From: Candidatus Peribacteraceae bacterium
GTDB lineage: Bacteria > Patescibacteriota > Gracilibacteria > Peribacterales > Peribacteraceae
Assembly: GCA_022843885.1 (NCBI GenBank)
Contig: JALHMU010000033.1
Location: 1-9,080, forward strand
Direction: 5' to 3'
DNA: 9,080 bases
Position 1 is the stretch's first letter. Each line of letters starts with the position of its first letter. Shown here one piece after another: positions 1 through 6,569 of this stretch. Below the pieces are notes generated by a model, which was not told the DNA's origin, ran no database searches, and saw only the letters and a program-made list of their open reading frames with translations. The position numbers and the translations under genes are program-made.

Positions 1-419
1 ACCTCTACATTGCCAAGTCTCCACTCTACAAACTCGCGATGGGCAAAGATGCGCGGTACGCCTTCGATGACAAAGAGCGCGATGCAATCTTGAAGGAATG
101 GGGCATCAAAGCTGCAGAACTTGAAGAGCAAGATGACAATGCAGTTGTGGAGGAAACAATCGAAGCCGAAGAAGATGCGAAGACGAAAAAGAAGAGCAAG
201 AAAGTAAACATTCAGCGTTACAAAGGTCTCGGTGAAATGAACCCAGATCAGCTCTGGGAAACGACGATGGATCCGACTAATCGCATCATGCATCGCGTCA
301 CGATGGACGATGCCGAAGCAGCAAGTGCAGTCTTCGTCACGTTGATGGGTAGCGAAGTCGCTCCACGTCGCAAGTTCATCCAGACACATGCCAAGGGCGT
401 GAAGAACTTGGATATCTAA
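1..419 (+). CDS. gyrB: DNA gyrase subunit B, C-terminal fragment (5' end outside window)
   Basis: This is the end of the ATPase/TOPRIM subunit of type II topoisomerase, which with GyrA introduces negative supercoils. The frame is open from base 3 (LYIAKSPLYKLAMGKD), matching the GyrB segment before the tail. The hallmark QRYKGLGEMNPDQLWETTMDP lies at about 217-276, followed by LMGSEVAPRRKFI and the terminal NLDI, the usual GyrB ending. Between the DDKERDAI segment and QRYKGLGEM there is a low-complexity acidic-then-basic stretch (EEQDDNAVVEE, then KTKKKSKK) that looks like a lineage-specific linker. ParE is an alternative, but the ending and the MNPDQLWETT motif favour GyrB. A small unknown gene begins 9 nt after the TAA stop, so the two are probably co-transcribed. 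Only the 3' third or less is visible. Confidence 0.93.
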   Translation, partial: LYIAKSPLYKLAMGKDARYAFDDKERDAILKEWGIKAAELEEQDDNAVVEETIEAEEDAKTKKKSKKVNIQRYKGLGEMNPDQLWETTMDPTNRIMHRVTMDDAEAASAVFVTLMGSEVAPRRKFIQTHAKGVKNLDI

Positions 420-428
420 TCCTTCTTT

Positions 429-803
429 ATGAGCGTCGAGCGAAAGTTATATATGCTTCAAATGGATGCACAGGGGATGGCATTTCGCCATCGGCCCCAT
501 CCACAGCGTTTATTGGACGGACGCATGCAGTCGGCATTTGGTGAATTCCGAGAATCCATCGAAGATCTACTTGTGAGCAAGCGCATAAAGCATCCGCCTG
601 AGAATAAGGCTATCGTCGAACGGTCGACTCCGAAGAATAACAATATGTTTGTGTGGGCATCGGAATCAGTCATCGAAGATATTCGAGAACGATTGAAAGC
701 CACAGGCGTTGGTTCTGTGATTGCATTACCCATGAGCGCCCCTTTTCAGCCCTTTTCAGAGCCATTATCAGGCATTGCGGATGCCTCTTCCCCTCAGGTA
801 TGA
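429..803 (+). CDS. Hypothetical protein, 124 aa, downstream of gyrB
   Basis: I do not recognise the family. The product is soluble, with no signal peptide or TM segment. It is His/Arg-rich near the N-terminus (FRHRPHPQRLLDGRMQ, about 19-33), has a probable amphipathic helix (EFRESIEDLLVSKRIK, 39-54), and then a short alpha/beta-looking part (ESVIEDIRERLKATGVGSVIALP, 79-101). The start at 429 sits 9 nt after the gyrB stop and lacks a Shine-Dalgarno. In-frame ATGs at 453 and 462 are alternatives. A TCTAAT hexamer (415-420) lies 8 nt before the ATG, the same spacing as the strong promoters elsewhere in the window, but it lacks the key A of a -10, so simple operon expression is likelier. The TGA stop overlaps the next start as ATGA, which favours translational coupling and supports this being a real gene. 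Confidence 0.75.
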   Translation: MSVERKLYMLQMDAQGMAFRHRPHPQRLLDGRMQSAFGEFRESIEDLLVSKRIKHPPENKAIVERSTPKNNNMFVWASESVIEDIRERLKATGVGSVIALPMSAPFQPFSEPLSGIADASSPQV

Positions 804-1036
804 TGATCGACTTTATGAACGAATTTGGCAGATTCAGCATCGAACATCCGCGTATCGAAATCCGAAAAAGTGCGGAAAACGAAACACGATTAACACTCGG
901 TATTCCGTTGGATGGACCGATTCCTGCAGAGATGCAGGACGCGTTCAAAAAACAGTATGATGAACTGATGAACGATTCTGATTTTAATCCTTATACGAAA
1001 GAAAATCAGAAGAATGCATTCTGGTCAGATCTCTAA
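800..1036 (+). CDS. Hypothetical protein, 78 aa, coupled to the preceding gene
   Basis: Small acidic protein of unknown function starting MMIDFMNEFGRFSIEH. The ATG at 800 overlaps the upstream TGA (ATGA, 800-803), the usual mark of stop-restart coupling, and a second ATG follows immediately at 803. The frame is open farther upstream to 653, but that part lies entirely inside the preceding gene and looks like out-of-frame Arg/His/Cys-rich translation, so the short form is preferred. Residues 15-35 look like beta strands (HPRIEIRKSAENETRLTLGIP), and the rest is polar and helical (AEMQDAFKKQYDELMND). The C-terminal part, ending FWSDL, is rich in Asn and Lys. The stop codon shares 4 bases with the end of convergent hisS, so no room is left for a terminator between them. 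The function cannot be inferred. Confidence 0.72.
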   Translation: MMIDFMNEFGRFSIEHPRIEIRKSAENETRLTLGIPLDGPIPAEMQDAFKKQYDELMNDSDFNPYTKENQKNAFWSDL

Positions 1037-2385
1037 ATTCCCGGATCAGCGTACTTGCCGAGCTTGTCTTTGATCGAGTACGTATCGAGGTTGTCTTCAC
1101 CGATCAATTTCACAATCTCAGGAATCGCTTTCTCGAACTTCATGGCCTTCTGTTTGCCGGCAACCATATCTTTCAAGATGATCGTTCCTTCCTTCACTTC
1201 CATCTGACCAAGGAGCAACGCATAGCGTGCCTGGAAGCGGTCAGCCAAACGCATCTGGCTCTTTAAACTGGCTTCTCCTAGGGCTCCAACGGTGTGGATG
1301 CCAAGTTCACGGAGTTCATTTACAAGCACCAAACACTTCTTTTTTGCCTCTGGTCCAAGCTGTGCAACGAACACATCGACCTGATCTTTGTTCGGAGCTT
1401 CGACGCCGGATTCCTTCATGTGCCAAATGATGCGTTCGATACCTCCAGCAAATCCGATACCAGGTGTGGACTTTCCACCCAGAGTTTCGATGAGCGAATC
1501 ATAACGACCACCACCACCGACGGCATTCTGTGCGCCAGTCGATTTGTCCCAGTATTCGAACACAGTTTGATTGTAGTAATCGAGTCCGCGCACGAGCAGG
1601 GGATTCTCTTCATACGTAATATCAAGCGCATCCAAATACTCGAGCAATGATGCGTGATACTTCTTGCTTTCATCTGAAAGGAACTGATCCAATGTTGGTG
1701 CACGCTTCAAAAGAATTTGCGTGTCCTCTTCTTTGGAGTCGAGAAGGCGAAGGGGATTGGTTTCCAGGCGCTTCTGATCAAGCTCCGGAAGGTTACGCTC
1801 TTTTCCAATGAAGTAGTCTTTCAGCGCTGCAACATATTCTTTGCGATTCTCAGCGGTTCCAATGTTATTGATCTGCAAACGCAAACGACCCATGATCTGA
1901 AGATCGCTCAAGATCTTCCATGTCATGAGAATGAGCTGTGCATCCAAGCTGGCATCGGACAATCCGATCACTTCAAAGTTGAACTGATGGAACTGACGGT
2001 AGCGGCCTTTCTGTGGACGGTCATAGCGGAAGCATGGACCGATCGAATAGAGTTCGACTGGCTGTGGCAACTGATCCATCGCGTGTTCGATATAGGCGCG
2101 GCAGATACCGGCTGTAAATTCAGGGCGAAGTGCGTAATCACGATTGTCTTTGTCATCGGCACCTTTCTTGGAAACGGTGAAAAGTTCTTTCTCAACCACA
2201 TCCGTGTGATCTCCGATACCTCGCTCAAACAACGCACGTTCCTCAAACATCGGTGGATCGATACGCTTAAAACCGGCCTGACGAGCACGGTGACGAACCG
2301 CTTTCTTGATATACGTATGGTACTGGTGATCCAGCGGAAGGACGTCGTGGGTGCCTTTAGGAGACTGAAATTCGAGGTTACTCAT
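1033..2385 (-). CDS. hisS: Histidyl-tRNA synthetase
   Basis: Class II aminoacyl-tRNA synthetase that charges tRNA-His with histidine using ATP in the cytoplasm. At 450 aa the length is normal for the family. Visible landmarks in order: the N-terminal PKGTHDVLP (9-17); the motif 1 region near VRHRARQAGFKRIDPP; motif 2 with FRYDRPQKGRYRQFHQFN (119-136); the histidine-specific motif LVRGLDYYNQTVFE (264-277); GGGGRYD (290-296); motif 3 GIGFAGGIERI (309-319) with its class II Arg; and an anticodon-binding alpha/beta domain from about 335. A C-terminal extension after residue 425 (KLIGEDNLDTYSIKDKLGKY) is somewhat longer than usual. The ATG at 2385 gives the canonical N-terminus but has no clear Shine-Dalgarno. 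The matching tRNA-His lies about 600 bp away. The 3' end overlaps the convergent 78-aa gene by 4 nt. Confidence 0.97.
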   Translation of the reverse strand: MSNLEFQSPKGTHDVLPLDHQYHTYIKKAVRHRARQAGFKRIDPPMFEERALFERGIGDHTDVVEKELFTVSKKGADDKDNRDYALRPEFTAGICRAYIEHAMDQLPQPVELYSIGPCFRYDRPQKGRYRQFHQFNFEVIGLSDASLDAQLILMTWKILSDLQIMGRLRLQINNIGTAENRKEYVAALKDYFIGKERNLPELDQKRLETNPLRLLDSKEEDTQILLKRAPTLDQFLSDESKKYHASLLEYLDALDITYEENPLLVRGLDYYNQTVFEYWDKSTGAQNAVGGGGRYDSLIETLGGKSTPGIGFAGGIERIIWHMKESGVEAPNKDQVDVFVAQLGPEAKKKCLVLVNELRELGIHTVGALGEASLKSQMRLADRFQARYALLLGQMEVKEGTIILKDMVAGKQKAMKFEKAIPEIVKLIGEDNLDTYSIKDKLGKYADPGI

Positions 2386-2433
2386 AGAAGAAAAAGGATG
2401 GATGCCTAACGAACGGGTAGCTTACCAAAGAAA

Positions 2434-2463
2434 GGCCCTGAAGTCGAGGCTTCCGGAAGGGCT
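2434..2463. other. Bulged hairpin in the hisS upstream region
   Basis: GCCCT (2435-2439) and GAAG (2440-2443) pair with CTTC (2450-2453) and AGGGC (2458-2462) around a 6-nt loop, with a CGGA bulge on one side. The right half also holds the palindrome CTTCCGGAAG (2450-2459). Read on the minus strand, towards hisS, the hairpin is followed by CTTTCTTT, which is terminator-like. A smaller repeat, GGTA-gct-TACC, lies at 2416-2426. It could be a leader attenuator of hisS or a structure ahead of the divergent gene. No T-box specifier or T-box sequence is seen. Confidence 0.3.
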
Positions 2464-2487
2464 AAATTGACAAACGTGAGCGCTTTA

Positions 2488-2949
2488 ATGAGACTACGGT
2501 ACTTTATGCAGAACAACCTTCAAGAACGGGTAAAAGAATGGGATTCAACAGATTCCAATGATGAAAACCTGGCCCACTGGACTGAGAATTGGGAAAATCC
2601 AGAATGGATGGAAAAGCGCAAAGTTTTGATTCTGAATTTCATGCGAGCGGTCAGAGATGATTTGGAGCGAACAATGGATGTAAAATTTACGAATATTGAA
2701 CTCTGGCATTTGCGAACAATTGTGAGCGAGTCTTTTGTGCAATCTATGCGATTTGAACAGCTTTTGCAGTCAGGCGAAAAAACGTATGACGGAGTACTTG
2801 ATATTATAGAAGAATCAAAGCATCGTTTTTTTCAATTGTGCTTCGGCTTTTCCATACGTGATGTGAATGCATTCTCAAGAGGGCTCGATTTTGAGAAAAT
2901 GCTTGAATACCTCAGGCGTGAGCATGCGAAGATGAATAATTACTACTAA
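2488..2949 (+). CDS. Hypothetical helical protein, about 153 aa, between hisS and tRNA-His
   Basis: No family recognised. The product is a charged, probably all-helical soluble protein, unusually rich in Trp in the first half (HWTENWENPEWMEKRK, about 30-45; ELWHLR, 71-76). It contains KVLILNFMRAVRDDLERTMD (45-64) and ends in a basic helix, FEKMLEYLRREHAKMNNYY. The start is uncertain: TTG 2467 gives 160 aa and has GGAAGGG (2455-2461) upstream, though this lies inside a hairpin. ATG 2488 gives 153 aa and ATG 2506 gives 147 aa. A perfect -35 hexamer, TTGACA (2467-2472), with a poor -10 (GAGACT, 2490-2495) would place transcription start near 2502 and favour ATG 2506. The gene is divergent from hisS and 36 nt upstream of tRNA-His, so it may share a transcript with the tRNA unless the weak terminator at its stop works. 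Confidence 0.72.
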   Translation: MRLRYFMQNNLQERVKEWDSTDSNDENLAHWTENWENPEWMEKRKVLILNFMRAVRDDLERTMDVKFTNIELWHLRTIVSESFVQSMRFEQLLQSGEKTYDGVLDIIEESKHRFFQLCFGFSIRDVNAFSRGLDFEKMLEYLRREHAKMNNYY

Positions 2950-2962
2950 TCTTGTAGTTTTT
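2942..2962 (+). terminator. Possible weak intrinsic terminator at a gene stop
   Basis: ACTAC (2942-2946) pairs with GTAGT (2954-2958) around a 7-nt loop that contains the TAA stop of the preceding gene, and four more Ts follow (2959-2962). The stem is short, with only two G-C pairs, so termination would be inefficient. If it does not work, the upstream mRNA reads into tRNA-His. Confidence 0.33.
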
Positions 2963-2984
2963 CTGGTTCAATATGCCCACTCAT

Positions 2985-3061
2985 GGCGAGTGTAGCTCAG
3001 GGGTTAGAGCATCCGGTTGTGGTCCGGAGGGTCGTGGGTTCGAAACCCATCACTCGCCCCA
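2985..3061 (+). tRNA. tRNA-His (anticodon GTG), with encoded G-1 and CCA
   Basis: Full cloverleaf. The acceptor stem GCGAGTG (2986-2992) pairs with CACTCGC (3051-3057). The D arm is TAGCTCAGGGGTTAGAGC, and the anticodon stem TCCGG/CCGGA (3012-3016, 3024-3028) encloses the loop TTGTGGT with anticodon GTG at 3019-3021. The T arm carries GGTTCGAAACC. The discriminator is C73 (3058) and faces an encoded G at 2985, the extra G-1 that HisRS requires and that is found only in tRNA-His. CCA is genomically encoded at 3059-3061. The nearby hisS encodes its synthetase. Confidence 0.98.
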
Positions 3062-3073
3062 TCGTAAATTCAA

Positions 3074-3111
3074 AAGACATTTCCCAGCGACTGAGATCGG
3101 TGAGGTGTCTT
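3074..3111. terminator. Possible bidirectional terminator between tRNA-His and the PKD gene
   Basis: The 6-bp inverted repeat AAGACA (3074-3079) / TGTCTT (3106-3111) sits between the convergent tRNA-His and PKD gene. On the minus strand the right arm runs into extra Ts (TGTCTTTTG). The 26-nt loop is long and only weakly structured inside (CGA/TCG). It overlaps the last bases of the PKD stop codon. Its position suits a shared terminator, but it is thermodynamically modest. Confidence 0.3.
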
Positions 3112-5092
3112 ATTGATCGTCCAAACTATCTGCTCTGATGATTGCAATCGGCTGATCGTCACTTTTTGGGAGAAGATGATCCGTTGCAGGAGCTTTCAGT
3201 TCATGTTCAGGTTTGGCTGCTTCGAGTTTCTTTTCTTGCGGTGCAGCAATTGCTGTCGGCATCGGCGGGTTTGCTTTTGCTTCCATCTCACGCAGATGTT
3301 TGTTGTGTCGATAACGCTGACGCTTCTTACGTTTACGTTCTGCTTCACGTTCCTCTGGAGTCATCGCGGCTTTATTCGTTGCGACAGTTGGCTTTGGTGT
3401 GACTGACGCAACAGGAGCAGATGGTGCCGGAGCTGGAGGAACCGGAGCAGGGGATTGTGGCTCAGGTTTGGGCTGAACAGGTACAGGCGTTGGTGCAACT
3501 GGTGCCGTTGGAACGACAGGTTTTGGAGCAGGAGCTGGCGTTGGTACTGGCGCAGGCGGGGGAGGTGGAACAGGTTTCGGCGGAGCGACAGGTGCAGGTG
3601 CCGGCACTGGTGCAGGAGGAGGTACAGGTTTTGGTGGTGCAACCGGTGCAGGTGCAGGAGTCGGCTTTGGAGCTGGTGGAGCAGGGGCTGGTTTCGGAGC
3701 TGGTGCTGACGGAGGAGGCGTTGAAGCCGGTGTTTGTTTCAGCCACGCCGGAGCCGGACCATTGTCCTGTGCAACAGGCTGTTCTTTCTTCGTCGCAAAT
3801 TCAGTCGTCTTCTTTTCACGATCGATAACCTCCTGACGGTTGGTCACATCAACTGCTGGAGCTTTCTTCAGCTGCAACGGAGCTGGTGCAACAGACAGAT
3901 CGGATGGTTTCTTTTCCGATTCAAAATACTTTCCTTCGACTTCTTCCAATTTCTGCTGAAGTTTTCCAGATGTAATATTTTTTACTTTCTTGATTCCAAA
4001 GTATGCGAGCAATCCGAGAACGAGGAGCAGCAATAAGGAAAAGCCGATCTTCAGCGTTGAGCCGAGACTGACACCACCGGCATTATCCGATGGTTCACTG
4101 GAGACAGAACTGGAACTGGCTTGTGCACCTTGAACGGTGACTTGTGTCGTGCCGCCATAGATGACAGTTCCATTTTGGATATCGCGTAATGCAACAGTCG
4201 CGGTATACACGCCTGGTTCGGCATATGTGTGGACCGGACTCTCAAGCAAGCTTCTGCGATGATCACCGAAGTCCCATTCATACACGACGGGACGACCACT
4301 GAAGAGCTGTGGATTCACATCCGCAGAGAATCGCACGATCAATCCATTCACATCAGCATTCACCGGAACAGAACCGCCTTGTGGAACAGATGTTCCATTC
4401 GACGTTCGACCTGTGAAGTTGATGCTGTACTGATCTGATGTTTGATTCTGTCCGGCAAATGCGAGGCTGATCACGCGTGGTGTTGCGGACGGCAAGAAGT
4501 AGTAATACAGCGGTCCGCCGATTTGTTCGCTTGATGCTCCAGCATTATCGGCATCATTGAGCGGATTGCCGTCACCATCAGCATCGATGCTGCCATTGAT
4601 ATCGAACGTAAAGCGCGTCACGCCAACCGAAGCAGATGCATCGATCTTTACGAGTCCACCAGTCGGGTCGATCGAAATTGTTTTCGAAGAATCAGCAGGT
4701 GGATCGAACGTAATGTTTGTCGTCATGATGCTGCCCGAACCAAGGAACGGAAGCGGAACGATTCCGACGATATCCGTGATTTCAATCGCAAAAGAGTGAA
4801 ATTCATTTTTCAAATTATCTTCGCTCGCGATGCTGACATCGAGAGTGTAATTTCCCGGAGTTGTCTGACGTGTTTGGAAAAATGTTGTCTGCTGTGCCGT
4901 GACGAATTCGCGGTCCTTCGTAAGAACCCAGCTGAACTTTGCATTTGGAATCGTTGTATCAACTCCCATCTCGAGTGTTGTGCCACTGACAATGGAAAGA
5001 CGCTTATCAGCCGATTGACCAGATGCACTATTCACAAGGAACAGTGCAAGCAGGAACGTAGCCGCGAGCCCTAGCTGAGAAGCAAAACGCAT
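3110..5092 (-). CDS. PKD-domain membrane protein with long Pro-rich cytoplasmic tail
   Basis: 660-aa surface protein of unknown exact role. A signal peptide (1-25, ending SASG before QS) is followed by beta-rich extracellular segments. At 170-182 there is a calcium-binding-like stretch, DADGDGNPLNDAD (DxDxDG). A PKD fold spans roughly 235-321 with the hallmark YEWDFGD (271-277), HTYAEPGVYTATVAL (288-302) and a closing TTQVTV strand. A Ser-rich linker (325-336) leads to one TM helix (349-366, FSLLLLLVLGLLAYFGI). KKVKN follows, so the C-terminal half should be cytoplasmic. That half has a short coiled coil (378-394), then about 125 residues dominated by Pro, Ala, Lys and Val (447-570), including PPPPP at 509-513. 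Next comes a strongly basic patch, ERKRKKRQRYRHNKHLRE (585-602), and an acidic end (DSLDDQ). The start is 3 nt after the stop of the pilin-like gene, so the two are probably coupled. The tail could be a spacer, an SH3-like ligand or a nucleic-acid tether; these are guesses. Confidence 0.9.
   Translation of the reverse strand: MRFASQLGLAATFLLALFLVNSASGQSADKRLSIVSGTTLEMGVDTTIPNAKFSWVLTKDREFVTAQQTTFFQTRQTTPGNYTLDVSIASEDNLKNEFHSFAIEITDIVGIVPLPFLGSGSIMTTNITFDPPADSSKTISIDPTGGLVKIDASASVGVTRFTFDINGSIDADGDGNPLNDADNAGASSEQIGGPLYYYFLPSATPRVISLAFAGQNQTSDQYSINFTGRTSNGTSVPQGGSVPVNADVNGLIVRFSADVNPQLFSGRPVVYEWDFGDHRRSLLESPVHTYAEPGVYTATVALRDIQNGTVIYGGTTQVTVQGAQASSSSVSSEPSDNAGGVSLGSTLKIGFSLLLLLVLGLLAYFGIKKVKNITSGKLQQKLEEVEGKYFESEKKPSDLSVAPAPLQLKKAPAVDVTNRQEVIDREKKTTEFATKKEQPVAQDNGPAPAWLKQTPASTPPPSAPAPKPAPAPPAPKPTPAPAPVAPPKPVPPPAPVPAPAPVAPPKPVPPPPPAPVPTPAPAPKPVVPTAPVAPTPVPVQPKPEPQSPAPVPPAPAPSAPVASVTPKPTVATNKAAMTPEEREAERKRKKRQRYRHNKHLREMEAKANPPMPTAIAAPQEKKLEAAKPEHELKAPATDHLLPKSDDQPIAIIRADSLDDQ
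3560..3649 (-). repeat. Tandem 18-residue Pro-rich repeat inside the PKD protein
   Basis: Residues 482-493 (3614-3649) and 500-511 (3560-3595) both read APVAPPKPVPPP, 18 residues (54 bp) apart. The peptides are identical, yet 8 of the 12 codons differ synonymously, so this is not a fresh DNA duplication. It sits in the middle of the larger low-complexity tract, residues 447-570 (about 3383-3754). Confidence 0.85.
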
Positions 5093-5095
5093 GGT

Positions 5096-5506
5096 TTATC
5101 CGAAGAAGTTGAGGAACACGAGAACGATGGCGCGCGAGAAGAGAATAATCAAAATACCGATGACGACATACAAAATAATGTTCTTTGCTTTTTCTTTGGA
5201 TGAGTCGCTGCCCATACCCGTAATCAAGTACACACCAGCGATGATGATCGCAAGCACAGCGAGAATAAGAACCACGCTGAGAATGAAGTTGATGACACGC
5301 AGAATAAGTTCCGTGAGACTAATATCACGTGGCACATCGAATGGCGCATTGGTTCCGTCTTGCAGGTTGCCATCAAAACATGGCTGTGTTGTGCACGGCG
5401 TCGTGATAATCACTTGTGCGTCGAGCGTTGAACCAATCATGGTTCCGGCGACGACAGCAAGGATTGCGAGGGCTGTAAATTTGAGAGTGGTGAGGTGTTT
5501 TTGCAT
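5096..5506 (-). CDS. Pilin-like (TrbC/VirB2-type) small membrane protein
   Basis: 136 aa with an N-terminal signal peptide (1-30, cleavage likely after LDA before QVI). A short exported segment holds two close Cys (C38 and C43, CTTQPC), which could form a disulfide. Two hydrophobic helices follow (about 67-95 and 110-133), joined by a short charged turn, GMGSDSSKEKAKN. Signal peptide plus two TMs joined by a small Lys-rich loop is the layout of VirB2/TrbC pilins. Similar short proteins are common in Patescibacteria and are often annotated as pilins, although full type IV secretion systems are usually absent there. The family call is by architecture, not exact motifs. It is the first gene of a unit with the PKD protein (3-nt gap). 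A strong extended -10 ends 8 nt before its ATG. A generic holin-like membrane protein is the alternative. Confidence 0.8.
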   Translation of the reverse strand: MQKHLTTLKFTALAILAVVAGTMIGSTLDAQVIITTPCTTQPCFDGNLQDGTNAPFDVPRDISLTELILRVINFILSVVLILAVLAIIIAGVYLITGMGSDSSKEKAKNIILYVVIGILIILFSRAIVLVFLNFFG

Positions 5507-5514
5507 TTCTCTTC

Positions 5515-5523
5515 ATTATAGCA
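5515..5523 (-). promoter_or_regulatory. Extended -10 promoter, leaderless-type spacing, pilin-like/PKD unit
   Basis: On the minus strand this reads TGCTATAAT: a perfect -10 hexamer (5515-5520) with the TGn extension. No good -35 is seen, as is usual for extended -10 promoters. Only 8 nt (GAAGAGAA) separate the hexamer from the ATG at 5506, so transcription would start near 5508, giving a leader of about 2 nt. Confidence 0.75.
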
Positions 5524-5553
5524 GAAATCATGCTTTTCAGCTAGCCTGCATTT

Positions 5554-6546
5554 ATGCTTCCAAACGCTATCCCAAAGCTTCTAAAAGCCGCAAAGGCACC
5601 GGCTTTTCTGATCACGAATCCGGTCAACATTCGCTATGTGACTGGTGCTGAGGTTTCTGTTGGCGCAGTCCTGCTGGCAGGAAAGACGGCTACGCTGTTT
5701 GTAGATAGCCGTTATACCGAAAAAGCAGCCTCTCAAATCTATCGACATATTCGTCTTCGCACTCCGGAAGAACTCTCAAAAACACTCGAAAAAACACGCC
5801 GTGTTGCCTTTGAAGGGGATTTCGTCACATGTGCAACGCATAGCAAGTGGCAGCAGAAATTTAAGAATACAAAATTTGTTCAGAAGGACTGGATGATCGA
5901 AGATATTCGTCGGTCCAAAACAGAATCGGAACGAAAGGCGATCCGTACCGCATGTACGATCACAAAAAAGATTCTGGCCGGTATGCCAACGCTGCTGAAA
6001 AAAGGTTTCACCGAACGTGAACTCGCAGTTGAGATCGAACGAATCGCGCGAAAGATGGGCGCCGAAGGAATGGCTTTCGATTCCATTGTTGCATTTGGCG
6101 AGCACACCTCACGTCCGCACCACAGCCCGACCGATCGACGACTCAAGAAAACAGACATCGTGCAGATCGATATGGGCGTGAAAGTTGATGGATATTGCAG
6201 TGATTACAGTCGCGTGTACTTTGTATCAGCTCCAACATCGGAACAGCGCAAAGCCTACCGAGCCCTGACGAAAGCCAAAAAAATGGCAGAACGCGCGATG
6301 AAACCCGGGATCACCAATCGTGAGCTTGATGCAATCGCACGATCTTCACTGAAGGCAGCGGGATACGACAAAGAATTCTCACATTCCTTGGGACATGGGG
6401 TGGGCTTAGAAATTCACGAAGGTATCAATCTTTCCGGCAAGGCTCCGATCAAGAAGCTTTTGAAGCATGAAGTCATCACGATCGAACCGGGGCTCTACTT
6501 CCCTGGAAAATGGGGTATGCGCCTCGAAGATACGCATATCATTTAG
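5554..6546 (+). CDS. Xaa-Pro aminopeptidase (M24 family), C-terminus abruptly short
   Basis: Cytoplasmic dimetal peptidase that removes the N-terminal residue before proline and helps recycle peptides. Residues 1-115 form a creatinase-like N-terminal domain (FLITNPVNIRYVTG; LFVDSRYTEKA). Residues 125-330 form the pita-bread catalytic domain. All five metal ligands are visible: D206 (QIDMG), D217 (CSDYSR), H281 (LGHGVG), E311 (ITIEPG) and E325 (MRLEDTH), plus the conserved His of RPHHSP (187-192). The protein ends RLEDTHII, while relatives usually carry 15-25 more residues (a strand and turn after RxED). The next frame continues for 12 codons (6542-6577: FSAGEKSQFLLY) to a TGA, so a one-base frameshift near 6540 is possible. 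The start ATG lies in a 47-bp divergent gap shared with the pilin-like gene. Only a weak TAGCCT hexamer (5542-5547) lies upstream. Confidence 0.93.
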   Translation: MLPNAIPKLLKAAKAPAFLITNPVNIRYVTGAEVSVGAVLLAGKTATLFVDSRYTEKAASQIYRHIRLRTPEELSKTLEKTRRVAFEGDFVTCATHSKWQQKFKNTKFVQKDWMIEDIRRSKTESERKAIRTACTITKKILAGMPTLLKKGFTERELAVEIERIARKMGAEGMAFDSIVAFGEHTSRPHHSPTDRRLKKTDIVQIDMGVKVDGYCSDYSRVYFVSAPTSEQRKAYRALTKAKKMAERAMKPGITNRELDAIARSSLKAAGYDKEFSHSLGHGVGLEIHEGINLSGKAPIKKLLKHEVITIEPGLYFPGKWGMRLEDTHII

Positions 6547-6569
6547 CGCTGGCGAGAAAAGCCAATTTC

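Noticed and set aside
653..799. Upstream extension of the 78-aa gene
   Set aside because: It overlaps the preceding gene almost entirely in another frame; the ATGA overlap at 800 is the better start.
1717..2409. 230-codon open frame on the + strand opposite hisS
   Set aside because: It lies antisense to a clearly real hisS and its translation matches no family style; a shadow of codon bias.
3560..3649. CRISPR-like or mobile repeat
   Set aside because: The repeat is coding, in frame and diverged at third positions; there are no spacers or terminal inverted repeats.
3421..3828. Long + strand frames rich in Glu/Val/Gln or Arg/Trp opposite the Pro-rich tract
   Set aside because: They are complements of repetitive Pro/Ala codons; low-complexity shadows.
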